From positions 2,874,001-2,938,000 of the forward strand of contig NZ_CP092099.1 of NCBI RefSeq assembly GCF_022259695.1: a stretch of 64,000 bases of DNA, read 5' to 3'. The translations under genes were made by a program, and so were the position numbers. This DNA comes from Flaviramulus sp. BrNp1-15. Lineage in GTDB: Bacteria > Bacteroidota > Bacteroidia > Flavobacteriales > Flavobacteriaceae. Below the pieces are notes generated by a model. That model was given only the letters and a program-made list of their open reading frames with translations, searched no databases and was not told the DNA's origin. Below are positions 9,104 through 16,552 of this stretch, piece by piece; position 1 is the first letter of the stretch, and every line of letters starts with the position of its first letter.

Positions 9104-11350
9104 ATGAAATATAAAAAAATAATACCCATAATAGTTACCCTTTCAGCTTTGATATTATCATCATGTGATGATCAAATCATGGAGTGGCAAGATAGAGCTG
9201 AAGATAGTCAAATCACAACTGCAGAATTACCTTTAGAACTAGCAGAAAAAATTGAAAGATATGATGCTCTTAACTCATATACAGATTTTATTCTTGGTGC
9301 TGGTGTAGGTGTAGATTTATACCTAAATAACGAAACGTATAGTAGTATAACTAATGAAAATTTTGACGATGTTACTGCTGGATATGCTATGAAACATGGA
9401 CCAATGGTAAACTCTAATGGTGAATTAAACTTTACAAATGTTGATGCCTTTATAGCTAAAACAAAAGAAGCAGGTTTATCTGTTTTTGGTCATACTTTAG
9501 TATGGCATCAAAACAATAATGCTAGCTACTTAAATGGTTTATTAGCTCCAACTATAATTCCTGGAGCAAGTGGTTCAAATTCACTAGACTTATCTGCATT
9601 AAAAGACACATCGTTAGATGGTTGGGCAGGTAACTGGAATACAGCCATATCTGTTGTTGAAGATCAGGGTTTATCTGGAGACACACAAGCTATTCAAATG
9701 ATTGCTGATGGAACATCAAATCCTTGGGAATTACAACTTGGAACTCCAGCTATACCAATTGTAAATGGACATAGTTATGAAGTTTCATTTTACATCAAAT
9801 CAGATATACCTGGGCAAGGTCGTATTTCTTTTGACGCAAATTTAGTTAATCAATACCCTTGGATGGACTGGTATGCTGATGGTTCTGATTGGACTGAAGC
9901 TTTTTCAACAACCTCTGAATGGCAACAAGTAAAAATCACTTTAGCTGCTGCAGATTTCCAACCAGGTGCTACATCATTTATGTTTAATTTTGATTTAGGA
10001 TACTTATCTGGTGTAACTTATTTAATAGATGTAGACAATATTTCTGTTGTAGACTTAGATGCTGAACCTGAGGCTTTACTTAATTTATCAGATTTAAGAG
10101 ATGGTTCTCTAGCAAATTGGGCAGGTAACTGGAATACAGCCATATCTGTTGTTGAAGGTGAAGGTTTATCAAGTACCGATCAAGCCATTCAAATGATTGC
10201 TGATGGAACATCAAATCCTTGGGAATTACAACTTGGAACTCCTGCTATACCAATTGTAAGCGGACATAGTTATGAAGTTTCATTTTACATCAAATCAGAT
10301 CTACCTGGACAAGGTCGTATTTCTTTTGACGCAAATTTAGTTAATCAATATCCTTGGATGGATTGGTATGCTGATGGTTCTGATTGGACTGAAGCTTTTA
10401 CAACAACAACTGAATGGCAACAAGTAAAAATCACTTTAGCCGCAGCAGATTTTCAACCTGATGCTACATCATTTATGTTTAATTTCGACCTAGGATACCT
10501 TTCTGGAGTAACTTATTTAATTGATGTAGAAACCATTATTGTTACAGATCTTGATAGTTCTGGTGGCGGTGGCGGTTCTGCTCCTATTGTAGTTGAAAAA
10601 ACAGATGAAGAAAAAGCAGAAATTATTGGAGAAGCTATGGAAAATTGGATTTCTCAAATGGTTGGTCACTATAAAGAAGATGTTCATGCTTGGGATGTAG
10701 TTAATGAACCTATGAGAGAAGGTGGATCATTACGAGACGGTAATGTAGATGAGCTTGCCGATGATGAATTCTATTGGGTTAAATACCTTGGTCAAGACTA
10801 TGCTGTAACAGCTTTCAATTTGGCTAGACAATATGGAAATGCTACAGATATACTTTTTATTAACGATTACAATTTAGAATCAAGTTTAGCTAAGTGTGAT
10901 GGTTTAATTGAATATGTAAACTATATTGAGAGTCAAGGAGCTACTGTAGATGGCATTGGTACGCAAATGCATATTTCTGCAAATAGTGATAGAGATAATA
11001 TAGTAGAAATGTTTAAAAAGCTAGCAGCAAGTGGTAAACTAATTAAAATTTCTGAACTTGATGTTAGACTTGGAACTAATGCACCAACAACTGAACAATT
11101 GGTAGAACAAGCCGATATGTACAAGTTTGTTATTGATATGTATAAAGAACATATTCCTTCTGCTCAGCAATATGGAATAACTATATGGGGAATCTCTGAT
11201 AATGAAGAAGAACATGAGTTTTGGTTACCAGATGAATCACCTAACCTTTGGGATGCAAATTACAACCGTAAACATGCTTATAAAGGTGCTGCAGATGGTC
11301 TTGCTGGACGTGATGTAAGTGAAGATTTCACAGGCGAACTCGAAGATTAA
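9104..11350 (+). CDS. GH10 endo-1,4-beta-xylanase with two CBMs inserted in the catalytic domain
   Basis: The 748-residue lipoprotein (lipobox ALILSSCDD) cleaves internal beta-1,4 bonds of xylan. The GH10 barrel starts normally with MKHGPMVN and GHTLVWHQNN. It is interrupted at about residue 160 by two tandem carbohydrate-binding modules (about 162-318 and 327-486) and a Gly-rich linker, then resumes. The acid/base Glu is E535 in DVVNEP and the nucleophile is E651 in ISELDVR. An inserted CBM in this position is known from Bacteroidota GH10 enzymes. The two modules are almost identical in sequence, which points to a recent duplication. The gene ends the polysaccharide locus and is followed by a terminator. 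Confidence 0.94.
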   Translation: MKYKKIIPIIVTLSALILSSCDDQIMEWQDRAEDSQITTAELPLELAEKIERYDALNSYTDFILGAGVGVDLYLNNETYSSITNENFDDVTAGYAMKHGPMVNSNGELNFTNVDAFIAKTKEAGLSVFGHTLVWHQNNNASYLNGLLAPTIIPGASGSNSLDLSALKDTSLDGWAGNWNTAISVVEDQGLSGDTQAIQMIADGTSNPWELQLGTPAIPIVNGHSYEVSFYIKSDIPGQGRISFDANLVNQYPWMDWYADGSDWTEAFSTTSEWQQVKITLAAADFQPGATSFMFNFDLGYLSGVTYLIDVDNISVVDLDAEPEALLNLSDLRDGSLANWAGNWNTAISVVEGEGLSSTDQAIQMIADGTSNPWELQLGTPAIPIVSGHSYEVSFYIKSDLPGQGRISFDANLVNQYPWMDWYADGSDWTEAFTTTTEWQQVKITLAAADFQPDATSFMFNFDLGYLSGVTYLIDVETIIVTDLDSSGGGGGSAPIVVEKTDEEKAEIIGEAMENWISQMVGHYKEDVHAWDVVNEPMREGGSLRDGNVDELADDEFYWVKYLGQDYAVTAFNLARQYGNATDILFINDYNLESSLAKCDGLIEYVNYIESQGATVDGIGTQMHISANSDRDNIVEMFKKLAASGKLIKISELDVRLGTNAPTTEQLVEQADMYKFVIDMYKEHIPSAQQYGITIWGISDNEEEHEFWLPDESPNLWDANYNRKHAYKGAADGLAGRDVSEDFTGELED
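9588..10555 (+). repeat. Tandem near-identical direct repeat encoding the two xylanase CBMs
   Basis: Two units of about 465-475 bp lie with a period of 495 bp (165 codons). The most alike part runs from the sequence coding for WAGNWNTAISVVE to the part coding for GYLSGVTYLIDV. Many of the differences are at third codon positions. The repeat is in frame, so recombination between the copies would yield a one-CBM enzyme. Confidence 0.9.
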
Positions 11351-11411
11351 ATTCTAGTCACTCTCAATATTAAATTAGCTTGTTATAAATAACAAGTAAA
11401 TTATTTGAATT

Positions 11412-11442
11412 AAAGACACTCTTATATGGAGTGTCTTTTTTT
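11412..11442 (+). terminator. Intrinsic terminator of the xylan locus
   Basis: A perfect 10-bp stem (AAAGACACTC with GAGTGTCTTT, 11412-11421 and 11429-11438), a 7-nt loop and a T run follow the GH10 gene by about 60 bp. Confidence 0.85.
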
Positions 11443-11892
11443 ATTCTTTTTACTTTTCAAAAAGATGAAATACTTAAAAAAAGTCTTATTCTAAATGAAA
11501 ATCTCCTTGTTATTAAAAAATCAAACAAAAACACCACTACAATTGTTTCAATTTAAAACTTAATAAAAGCATATGGTTATAATTTAAAACTTTATTAAAG
11601 ACACTCAATACAATATTGAAATTAATATCATTTTTTAACTTACAAATTAGTATTTAAATTCATTAATTTTAATAAAAGTGTTTGGTGGTAATATTGGCAA
11701 ATATATATCTTCAAAAAACATTGATATAAATAACCCTTTTACTAACCTTTTAAAGCCAAAAATATGATTACACTTGCTAAACTAGTGATTGATATAATAT
11801 TGTTTATTATTTCAATTATTTTATGAATAACCTAATAGTAAAACTTAGTCTTGAATAAGTTTTACTATTTTTGTTTTATTAAACTACTTAAA
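11443..11892. other. AT-rich intergenic region without recognisable gene
   Basis: About 450 bp of very AT-rich sequence hold no convincing reading frame in either direction. I see no repeat or RNA structure beyond the upstream terminator. Promoter elements of the small gene downstream may lie at its end. Confidence 0.6.
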
Positions 11893-12042
11893 TTGAAGAA
11901 GCAAGTTTTTAAATTTTTAGCAAAGCTTAATAAAGCTATTTTACCTAGTTACTCAAAAAAACAATTAGATTTAGCCAAAGCCAGTAAACTACAAATGGCT
12001 ATTATTGGCTGGAGATGGTTTGTCACTAAAAATGCTTTGTAA
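11893..12042 (+). CDS. Small conserved flavobacterial protein (49 residues)
   Basis: The frame is open from 11851, but a TTG start at 11893 gives a 49-residue basic protein beginning KKQVFKFLAKLNKA and ending IIGWRWFVTKNAL. I recall very similar 45-50 residue proteins with the PSYSKKQLDLAKASKLQMAI core from other Flavobacteriaceae, sometimes labelled only as hypothetical. No function is known to me. The TTG start is an inference from that length. Confidence 0.6.
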   Translation: MKKQVFKFLAKLNKAILPSYSKKQLDLAKASKLQMAIIGWRWFVTKNAL

Positions 12043-12087
12043 TTAAAACTTTAGTATTAAGTTTTAAAAATTAAATAAATTTAAAAA

Positions 12088-12468
12088 CTATTTCACCATA
12101 TAATCCTGCCATTGTATAAGAATGTACTTATCAATGTTGTGTTCTGCTCTTTTCATAAATCCATATTCATACACAAATAAATAAACATCTCCTTTGGTGT
12201 TTTTCCAATAATGAGTAAAAAAATTAGGATTAAAACCTTGTGTCAGCAGTTGCTCTGCTCTTATTGTTGCTTTTCCTGCTTTATTAAAATTTTTTAGTAG
12301 TCTTCTATTTAATTTAAGCTGGTTATCTACTTTATTATAAAAGCGCTCTGGTTGCTCCTTTGCTTGTTGGTATTGGTATGCACTTTTACATTGAGGATCG
12401 CAAAATTTCTTATCAATTCTACCTTTCAACTCTTTATTGCAATACAAACATTCATTGTAAAACTTCAT
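12088..12468 (-). CDS. Conserved zinc-ribbon-type hypothetical protein
   Basis: The 126-residue protein begins with two Cys pairs, CLYC (residues 8-11) and CDPQC (23-27), spaced as in a small zinc finger. A basic helical stretch and an aromatic C-terminal part follow. It is transcribed away from the recombinase gene that starts 88 bp further on. Whether it belongs to the integron-like element or to the chromosome cannot be told. I see no DNA-binding or enzyme motif beyond the Cys cluster. Confidence 0.65.
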   Translation of the reverse strand: MKFYNECLYCNKELKGRIDKKFCDPQCKSAYQYQQAKEQPERFYNKVDNQLKLNRRLLKNFNKAGKATIRAEQLLTQGFNPNFFTHYWKNTKGDVYLFVYEYGFMKRAEHNIDKYILIQWQDYMVK

Positions 12469-12556
12469 AAGCTCAATATTAACTGAATATTATACGAATC
12501 TTATTCGAATAACATACAGCAATATAAAAACTATTGGTTATTATTGAAAAAAAACA

Positions 12557-13687
12557 ATGCAACTTAACAAACATATCACCCTAAAACATCTTTTGATTAA
12601 GGAAGAGCAATGTATTGGTATTCAATTTAATTCTGATAAGATTATTGAAAGCTTAATAAGGCAACTACCATCACCCAAATGGAGTAAACAATACAATATG
12701 GTTTACATTAGTAACTCAAAATCGAATTTAAATTTAATATTTAAAACTTTTAGAGGTGTTGCATGGGTGAACTGTAATTATTTTTTTAATGACAGGGCTA
12801 TAACAAAAACAAATATAGTTACTGATGTTAAATGGTTTAGAGAACGATCAGATATACCTAACTATAGAAAATGTCCCGAAGTATACTTACAAAAACTAGA
12901 ATTAAAAAAATATTCTAACAGTACTATAAAAAGTTATGTACACAGTTTTGAAGCGTTTATTAATCATTATAAAGATATCGAACTATTGAACCTTGATGAA
13001 AATGATATAAGAAAATATCTTCAAAAACTAATACAGGAAAAACGATCTAATTCCTATATAAATCTTGCCATAAATGCCATCAAATTTTATTACGAAATGG
13101 TTTTGGGTATGCCCAACCGTTTTTATTCTATAGAAAGACCTAGAAAGGAATTTAAGTTACCCAAAGTTTTATCAAAAGAAGAAGTATTTTCAATTATAGA
13201 AAATACAAATAATCTAAAACATCGTTGCATTGTTTCTTTGCTTTATTCTTCTGGACTAAGAAGAAGCGAATTATTAAATTTAAAAATAAAGGATATTGAT
13301 AGTAAGCGTATGGTAATAAGGGTAGAACAAGCTAAAGGAAACAAAGATCGTTATACGGTTCTAAACAAAAGTGTATTAGACGATTTAAGAAACTATTTTA
13401 AAGTTTACAATCCTAAAACATATTTATTTGAAGGAAATATTCCAGGAAATAAATTCAGCGCTAGCAGTGTTTTTAAAATTGTGGTTAATTCCGCTGAAAA
13501 AGCGGGTATAAATGAAAGGGTTGGACCTCATATGCTAAGACACAGTTTTGCAACACATCTCTTAGAAAATGGTGTTGATATAAGGTACATTCAACTACTG
13601 CTTGGACATAATTCTACCAAAACAACAGAAATATACACTCATGTCGCTACAAATAACTTTATGGCGATTAAAGATTTATTATCTTAG
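12557..13687 (+). CDS. Tyrosine recombinase (putative integrase of the cassette array)
   Basis: The 376-residue protein has the SAM-like core-binding domain at about 102-185 and a catalytic domain at about 200-370. The catalytic set is complete: R235 in SSGLRRSE, K263 in KGNKDR, H325 and R328 in PHMLRHSF, H351 in LLGHNS, and Y360 in EIYTH. Only about 62 residues separate K263 from H325, as in XerC/XerD. Canonical integron integrases (IntI) carry an extra insert there, and I cannot see one. Residues 1-100 form an extension not found in Xer or IntI proteins. The gene lies directly upstream of, and in the same direction as, the cassette array, so it is the likely cassette recombinase; this is inference from position. 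Confidence 0.85.
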   Translation: MQLNKHITLKHLLIKEEQCIGIQFNSDKIIESLIRQLPSPKWSKQYNMVYISNSKSNLNLIFKTFRGVAWVNCNYFFNDRAITKTNIVTDVKWFRERSDIPNYRKCPEVYLQKLELKKYSNSTIKSYVHSFEAFINHYKDIELLNLDENDIRKYLQKLIQEKRSNSYINLAINAIKFYYEMVLGMPNRFYSIERPRKEFKLPKVLSKEEVFSIIENTNNLKHRCIVSLLYSSGLRRSELLNLKIKDIDSKRMVIRVEQAKGNKDRYTVLNKSVLDDLRNYFKVYNPKTYLFEGNIPGNKFSASSVFKIVVNSAEKAGINERVGPHMLRHSFATHLLENGVDIRYIQLLLGHNSTKTTEIYTHVATNNFMAIKDLLS

Positions 13688-13740
13688 TGCTCATATAGAA
13701 GATATATAGTTACTAGTAACTATATACATACGTTGTGCAT
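13688..13740 (+). other. Candidate attI-like primary recombination site
   Basis: The first cassette junction (ACG|TTGTGC, cut after 13732) lies only 45 bp downstream of the recombinase stop codon. A perfect 24-bp palindrome at 13703-13726, centred on ACTAGT, precedes it. The site lacks the two-box layout of the attC elements, as expected for an attI. The palindrome has no T run, so a terminator role is less likely. Function is inferred from position only. Confidence 0.55.
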
Positions 13741-13757
13741 AATTTAAAAAAACCAGA

Positions 13758-14591
13758 ATGTCAGATCTAAACAGAAGAGAAAAATTGAAATTGGAAAAGT
13801 TCTTTGAAATGGGAGGTGGCTATGTACTTGATTTCTCGAATAGAACTTTAAGCGATTTCGTATTTGAGACTTTGAATCTTGAGTTCTATTCTGACAGCTA
13901 TGCTGACTTTGGTGATTCAAAAGCAAATAGAATAAGAGCTATTTGGCAGAAAGAAAGTAACTACAAAGTCGGTAAGTTAATTTCTGAAATGCTTGATTAT
14001 TGGAAAGACAAAAAAGTAATGTCGTACGTTGAGATTACTCAGCCCGAACAAAACCTCTTTAATGAATGTCAGAAAATTGCTCAAAGACTATTAACTGATA
14101 CAGTTGTTGAAGAAATAGATGTAATTAGAGAAGTCCCTGACGACAAAGATTTCAGCTTACTTGCCAAGTCGATAAGAGAGAGTATTGATAAAAATGAACC
14201 AGAAGCCGCATTAGATAGACTACATACATATGTTATGAAGTTTATCAGACAGCTTTGTGAGAATCACAACATAGAAATAAAAAAGGACGAATCTTTAAAT
14301 GCGATTTTTGGGAAATACGTAAAGTTTATAGTTTCCCAAGACAAAATCGAATCTAAAATGACGGAGAGAATCTTAAAGTATTCAATTCACGTCATTGAAG
14401 CTTTTAATGACATTAGGAATAACAAAAGCTTTGCACACGATAATCCAATTCTAAATTATTCTGAAAGCGTCTTGATTTTTAACAATGTAACGAACTCAAT
14501 AAAATTTATTGAATCGGTTGAAAAAACTTTAGAACAGGAAAATAAAATAAAGGAAACTGAATCGGCAGATTGGGAAGATTTGCCTTTCTAA
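13758..14591 (+). CDS. Cassette 1: abortive infection family protein (Abi_C domain)
   Basis: The 277-residue cytoplasmic protein starts 25 bp inside the cassette. Residues about 140-255 match the Abi_C domain: ALDRLHTYVMKFIRQLC, then MTERILKYSIHVIEAFND, RNNKSFAHDNPILNYSES and FNNVTNSIKFIE. The N-terminal part is the variable region usually seen ahead of Abi_C. Proteins of this family are linked to phage resistance by cell death or growth arrest, and the biochemical activity is poorly known. It is the first, and so in an integron probably the most recently inserted and best expressed, cassette gene. A tRNA-like element follows in the same cassette. Confidence 0.85.
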   Translation: MSDLNRREKLKLEKFFEMGGGYVLDFSNRTLSDFVFETLNLEFYSDSYADFGDSKANRIRAIWQKESNYKVGKLISEMLDYWKDKKVMSYVEITQPEQNLFNECQKIAQRLLTDTVVEEIDVIREVPDDKDFSLLAKSIRESIDKNEPEAALDRLHTYVMKFIRQLCENHNIEIKKDESLNAIFGKYVKFIVSQDKIESKMTERILKYSIHVIEAFNDIRNNKSFAHDNPILNYSESVLIFNNVTNSIKFIESVEKTLEQENKIKETESADWEDLPF

Positions 14592-14735
14592 AAATATTTA
14601 AGAGCCTATATAGCAAAGTAGATGTAGTAACCAGTTATCTGTTTGACCTCAGTAAGTTTCTGTTCTTCGCATTAGTAATAGTGTTTGTAGAACTGATAAA
14701 AACTGAAATTATGGAAAAACTGAAAATGATTATTC

Positions 14736-14851
14736 GTGAAGCAACCCTCGTGTGAAGAATGGAGCCTTTGCTTTGGAAAATCAGTAACTGATGAACAATC
14801 GACTTTATTAGGACAGAGGGTAAGGGGGTTCGAGTCCCCCGCTTCACACCA
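14736..14851 (+). ncRNA. tRNA/tmRNA-like element in cassette 1
   Basis: The 3' end looks like a genuine tRNA end: a T-arm with a 5-bp GGGGG/CCCCC stem around TTCGAGT (14824-14840), then GCTTCAC (14841-14847), A and an encoded CCA. A perfect 7-nt partner GTGAAGC lies at 14736-14742. Inside, CCCTC (14745-14749) can pair with GAGGG (14816-14820), enclosing 66 nt with no recognisable D-arm or anticodon arm. At 116 nt it is too long for a normal tRNA. The layout resembles a miniature tmRNA-type tRNA-like domain. The two chromosomal tRNAs in this window do not encode CCA, so this element looks foreign. It may be a remnant rather than a functional RNA. Confidence 0.45.
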
Positions 14852-14867
14852 TTTGAAATAAAAAACT

Positions 14868-14994
14868 ATGCACAACAATGTATATAAAAAATAGGCGAAA
14901 TAGTAGTAAATTCAAGGTTTGTGGCTCGTATCAAACTTCGTGCTTAACCGAAAGTTTAGTGCTTCGAAATCGCCTACTTTTCATATACTAACCG
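14868..14994 (+). repeat. attC-like site 1 (end of cassette 1)
   Basis: The left box ATGCACAAC (14868-14876) is the exact reverse complement of the junction at the start of this cassette (13732-13740). Inside lies a 19-bp imperfect stem, 14880-14898 with 14970-14988, in which 17 of 19 positions pair. It ends in TAACCG|TT. It belongs to the GGCGA/TCGCC subfamily with sites 7 and 15. Confidence 0.9.
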
Positions 14995-15005
14995 TTACAC
15001 CACAT

Positions 15006-15560
15006 TTGAAAAACACAATCGAAATAGAAGTTAATAGATACGAAAAACCAATTAGAGAATTAATTGGAAAGTCGATTGTGGACGTAAACTACTACGAAAT
15101 AGATTACGGAGAACCAACGTGGAATGAAATTGAATATCACTCGTTGGATTACGGAATTGAATTACTTACCTCTGACAAATCGAAATTCTATTTTGTGTGG
15201 GGTAACGAATACACCCAATACGATGTGAAATTTCGGAAAGGAAATATATTGACTGAATTTAGCACCGAAAATGGAGCGAAAAAATATAAGGCGAACAGTA
15301 ACCAAAAATGGACTGAATTAATCGGAGCAAAAATCAGCGAAATTGAAAGCTGTTGGTCTTATTGGAATTTGATTAACGATGACAAAAGAAATTACTATCC
15401 GCAAGATGTTCGAATTGAATTTGAAAATGGAAAAGAATTGTGGATTTCCGCTCTCGAAATTAGGGACGGAAGAATAATCGGAATGCAAGACCATTTGACT
15501 GTTGTTTTCGATAGAAAAACAGCGGATAAATATAAAATCGGAATAAAAAACGTGGTGTAA
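15006..15560 (+). CDS. Cassette 2: hypothetical protein
   Basis: The frame is open from 14919, but that part lies within the preceding attC. A TTG start at 15006, 12 bp inside the cassette, gives 184 residues starting with KNTIEIEVNRYEKP. The protein is acidic and rich in Trp and Tyr, with repeated E-I-E-Y/S-C-W patterns and no signal peptide or membrane helix. I do not recognise a family. The TAA stop lies inside the left box of its attC, so the coding region fills the cassette completely. Confidence 0.65.
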   Translation: MKNTIEIEVNRYEKPIRELIGKSIVDVNYYEIDYGEPTWNEIEYHSLDYGIELLTSDKSKFYFVWGNEYTQYDVKFRKGNILTEFSTENGAKKYKANSNQKWTELIGAKISEIESCWSYWNLINDDKRNYYPQDVRIEFENGKELWISALEIRDGRIIGMQDHLTVVFDRKTADKYKIGIKNVV

Positions 15561-15681
15561 CAATGGCTATAATTCATTGCGGTTGAATTCCTTATCGGAA
15601 TTCAACGCTTATTTGCTATCTTTCGGCTACGGCGGAAAGAATCCTGCGGATTTTTCCGCAACGAAATCATAGCCGAGACCG
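15552..15681 (+). repeat. attC-like site 2
   Basis: The left box GTGGTGTAAC (15552-15561) is the exact reverse complement of this cassette's first junction (14994-15003). Outer stem GGCTAT...ATAGCC. It ends in GAGACCG|TT. Subfamily shared with site 13. Confidence 0.88.
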
Positions 15682-15705
15682 TTACCTGCAAGCTGAACAA
15701 AACGA

Positions 15706-16389
15706 ATGAAAAAGTACATAAACCTAATTTTGATATTACTTGCAACATTAAGTTGTAAGTCCCAAGAAAATTTAAAAGACTTCTATTATCCATTTTATAA
15801 TCAAACAGAAACAAAAATTTATAAATACGTGGATAAAAACGACTCGACGAAAATTGAGTATTGGAAAGTAACATCAAATCCGAAAACAAATGAATTAAAA
15901 ACAGTTTCTTACGATTCTGACTTTAATGTCTACAATACGTTTGACGAGATTATAACAGAAAGTGGTGCTGAATTAACTGCTTACTCTGACTTTGAAATGA
16001 ATGACAAAGGAGAAAGAAAAGAAATTAAAGCAAAGGTAGTTGATAAAGACGTTTACAAATGGGATGGAGATAAAGAATATACATATTCTGTTAAATATGT
16101 CAATAAATATGGTCGCTTCGATTTTAAAAAGAAAAGAGTGGAATCTGGAATTGAAAATATTACTGTAAATGGAAAGGAATATGAAGCATTGAAATTTAGA
16201 GACGAATATATAATTTTTGCACTTGACCACGACGTTGAGCAAAGATTTTATCAAGATTCGTTTTACGTAAAAGACATTGGAATGATAAAATATAAAAGGA
16301 AAATTCCTATTCAGCACGAGTTGATTGAATTAGAATTAGCGGAAATCCTAACCGAAACTGAATTTGAAAAAATAAAAGCCAGCAGGTAA
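15706..16389 (+). CDS. Cassette 3: lipoprotein of unknown function
   Basis: The 227-residue protein has a lipoprotein signal with lipobox ATLSCKSQ (Cys at residue 17). The mature part is rich in Lys, Tyr and Asp and looks like a soluble beta-rich domain. No family is recognised. The start is 24 bp after the cassette boundary. The stop codon falls in the left box of the attC site. Confidence 0.75.
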   Translation: MKKYINLILILLATLSCKSQENLKDFYYPFYNQTETKIYKYVDKNDSTKIEYWKVTSNPKTNELKTVSYDSDFNVYNTFDEIITESGAELTAYSDFEMNDKGERKEIKAKVVDKDVYKWDGDKEYTYSVKYVNKYGRFDFKKKRVESGIENITVNGKEYEALKFRDEYIIFALDHDVEQRFYQDSFYVKDIGMIKYKRKIPIQHELIELELAEILTETEFEKIKASR

Positions 16390-16510
16390 CAATGTATAAC
16401 CGCAATTACGGCGGATTCGACTACGTCCGAATCCACTCGGAATTGCTAACGTCAGTTCTTAACCGAAAATTATTAACTTTAATCCCGTAACTGACGGTTA
16501 TACGAGACCG
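16382..16510 (+). repeat. attC-like site 3
   Basis: The left box GCAGGTAAC (16382-16390) is the exact reverse complement of the start of this cassette (15681-15689). GTATAACCG near the left end pairs with CGGTTATAC near the right. It ends in GAGACCG|TT. Confidence 0.88.
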
Positions 16511-16552
16511 TTGGCGGTAATAAGAAAAAACCATAGAACAAATTAATAACAT

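Noticed and set aside
13703..13726. The 24-bp palindrome as a terminator of the recombinase gene
   Set aside because: No T run follows and it lies next to the first cassette junction, so an attachment-site role is at least as likely. I kept it as candidate attI.
14570..14755. A 61-codon frame overlapping the end of the Abi_C gene
   Set aside because: It overlaps the real gene and the tRNA-like element and has no start context or family likeness.
14745..14820. A full tmRNA with a tag peptide in cassette 1
   Set aside because: The enclosed 66 nt are far too short for the pseudoknots of a tmRNA, and no reading frame ends in the usual Ala-Leu-Ala-Ala type tag. I describe it only as tRNA/tmRNA-like.
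14635..14878. Two minus-strand frames (70 and 68 codons) with a GDSNP-type sequence
   Set aside because: Such frames come from reading a tRNA 3' end in reverse. They pointed to the tRNA-like element but are not genes.
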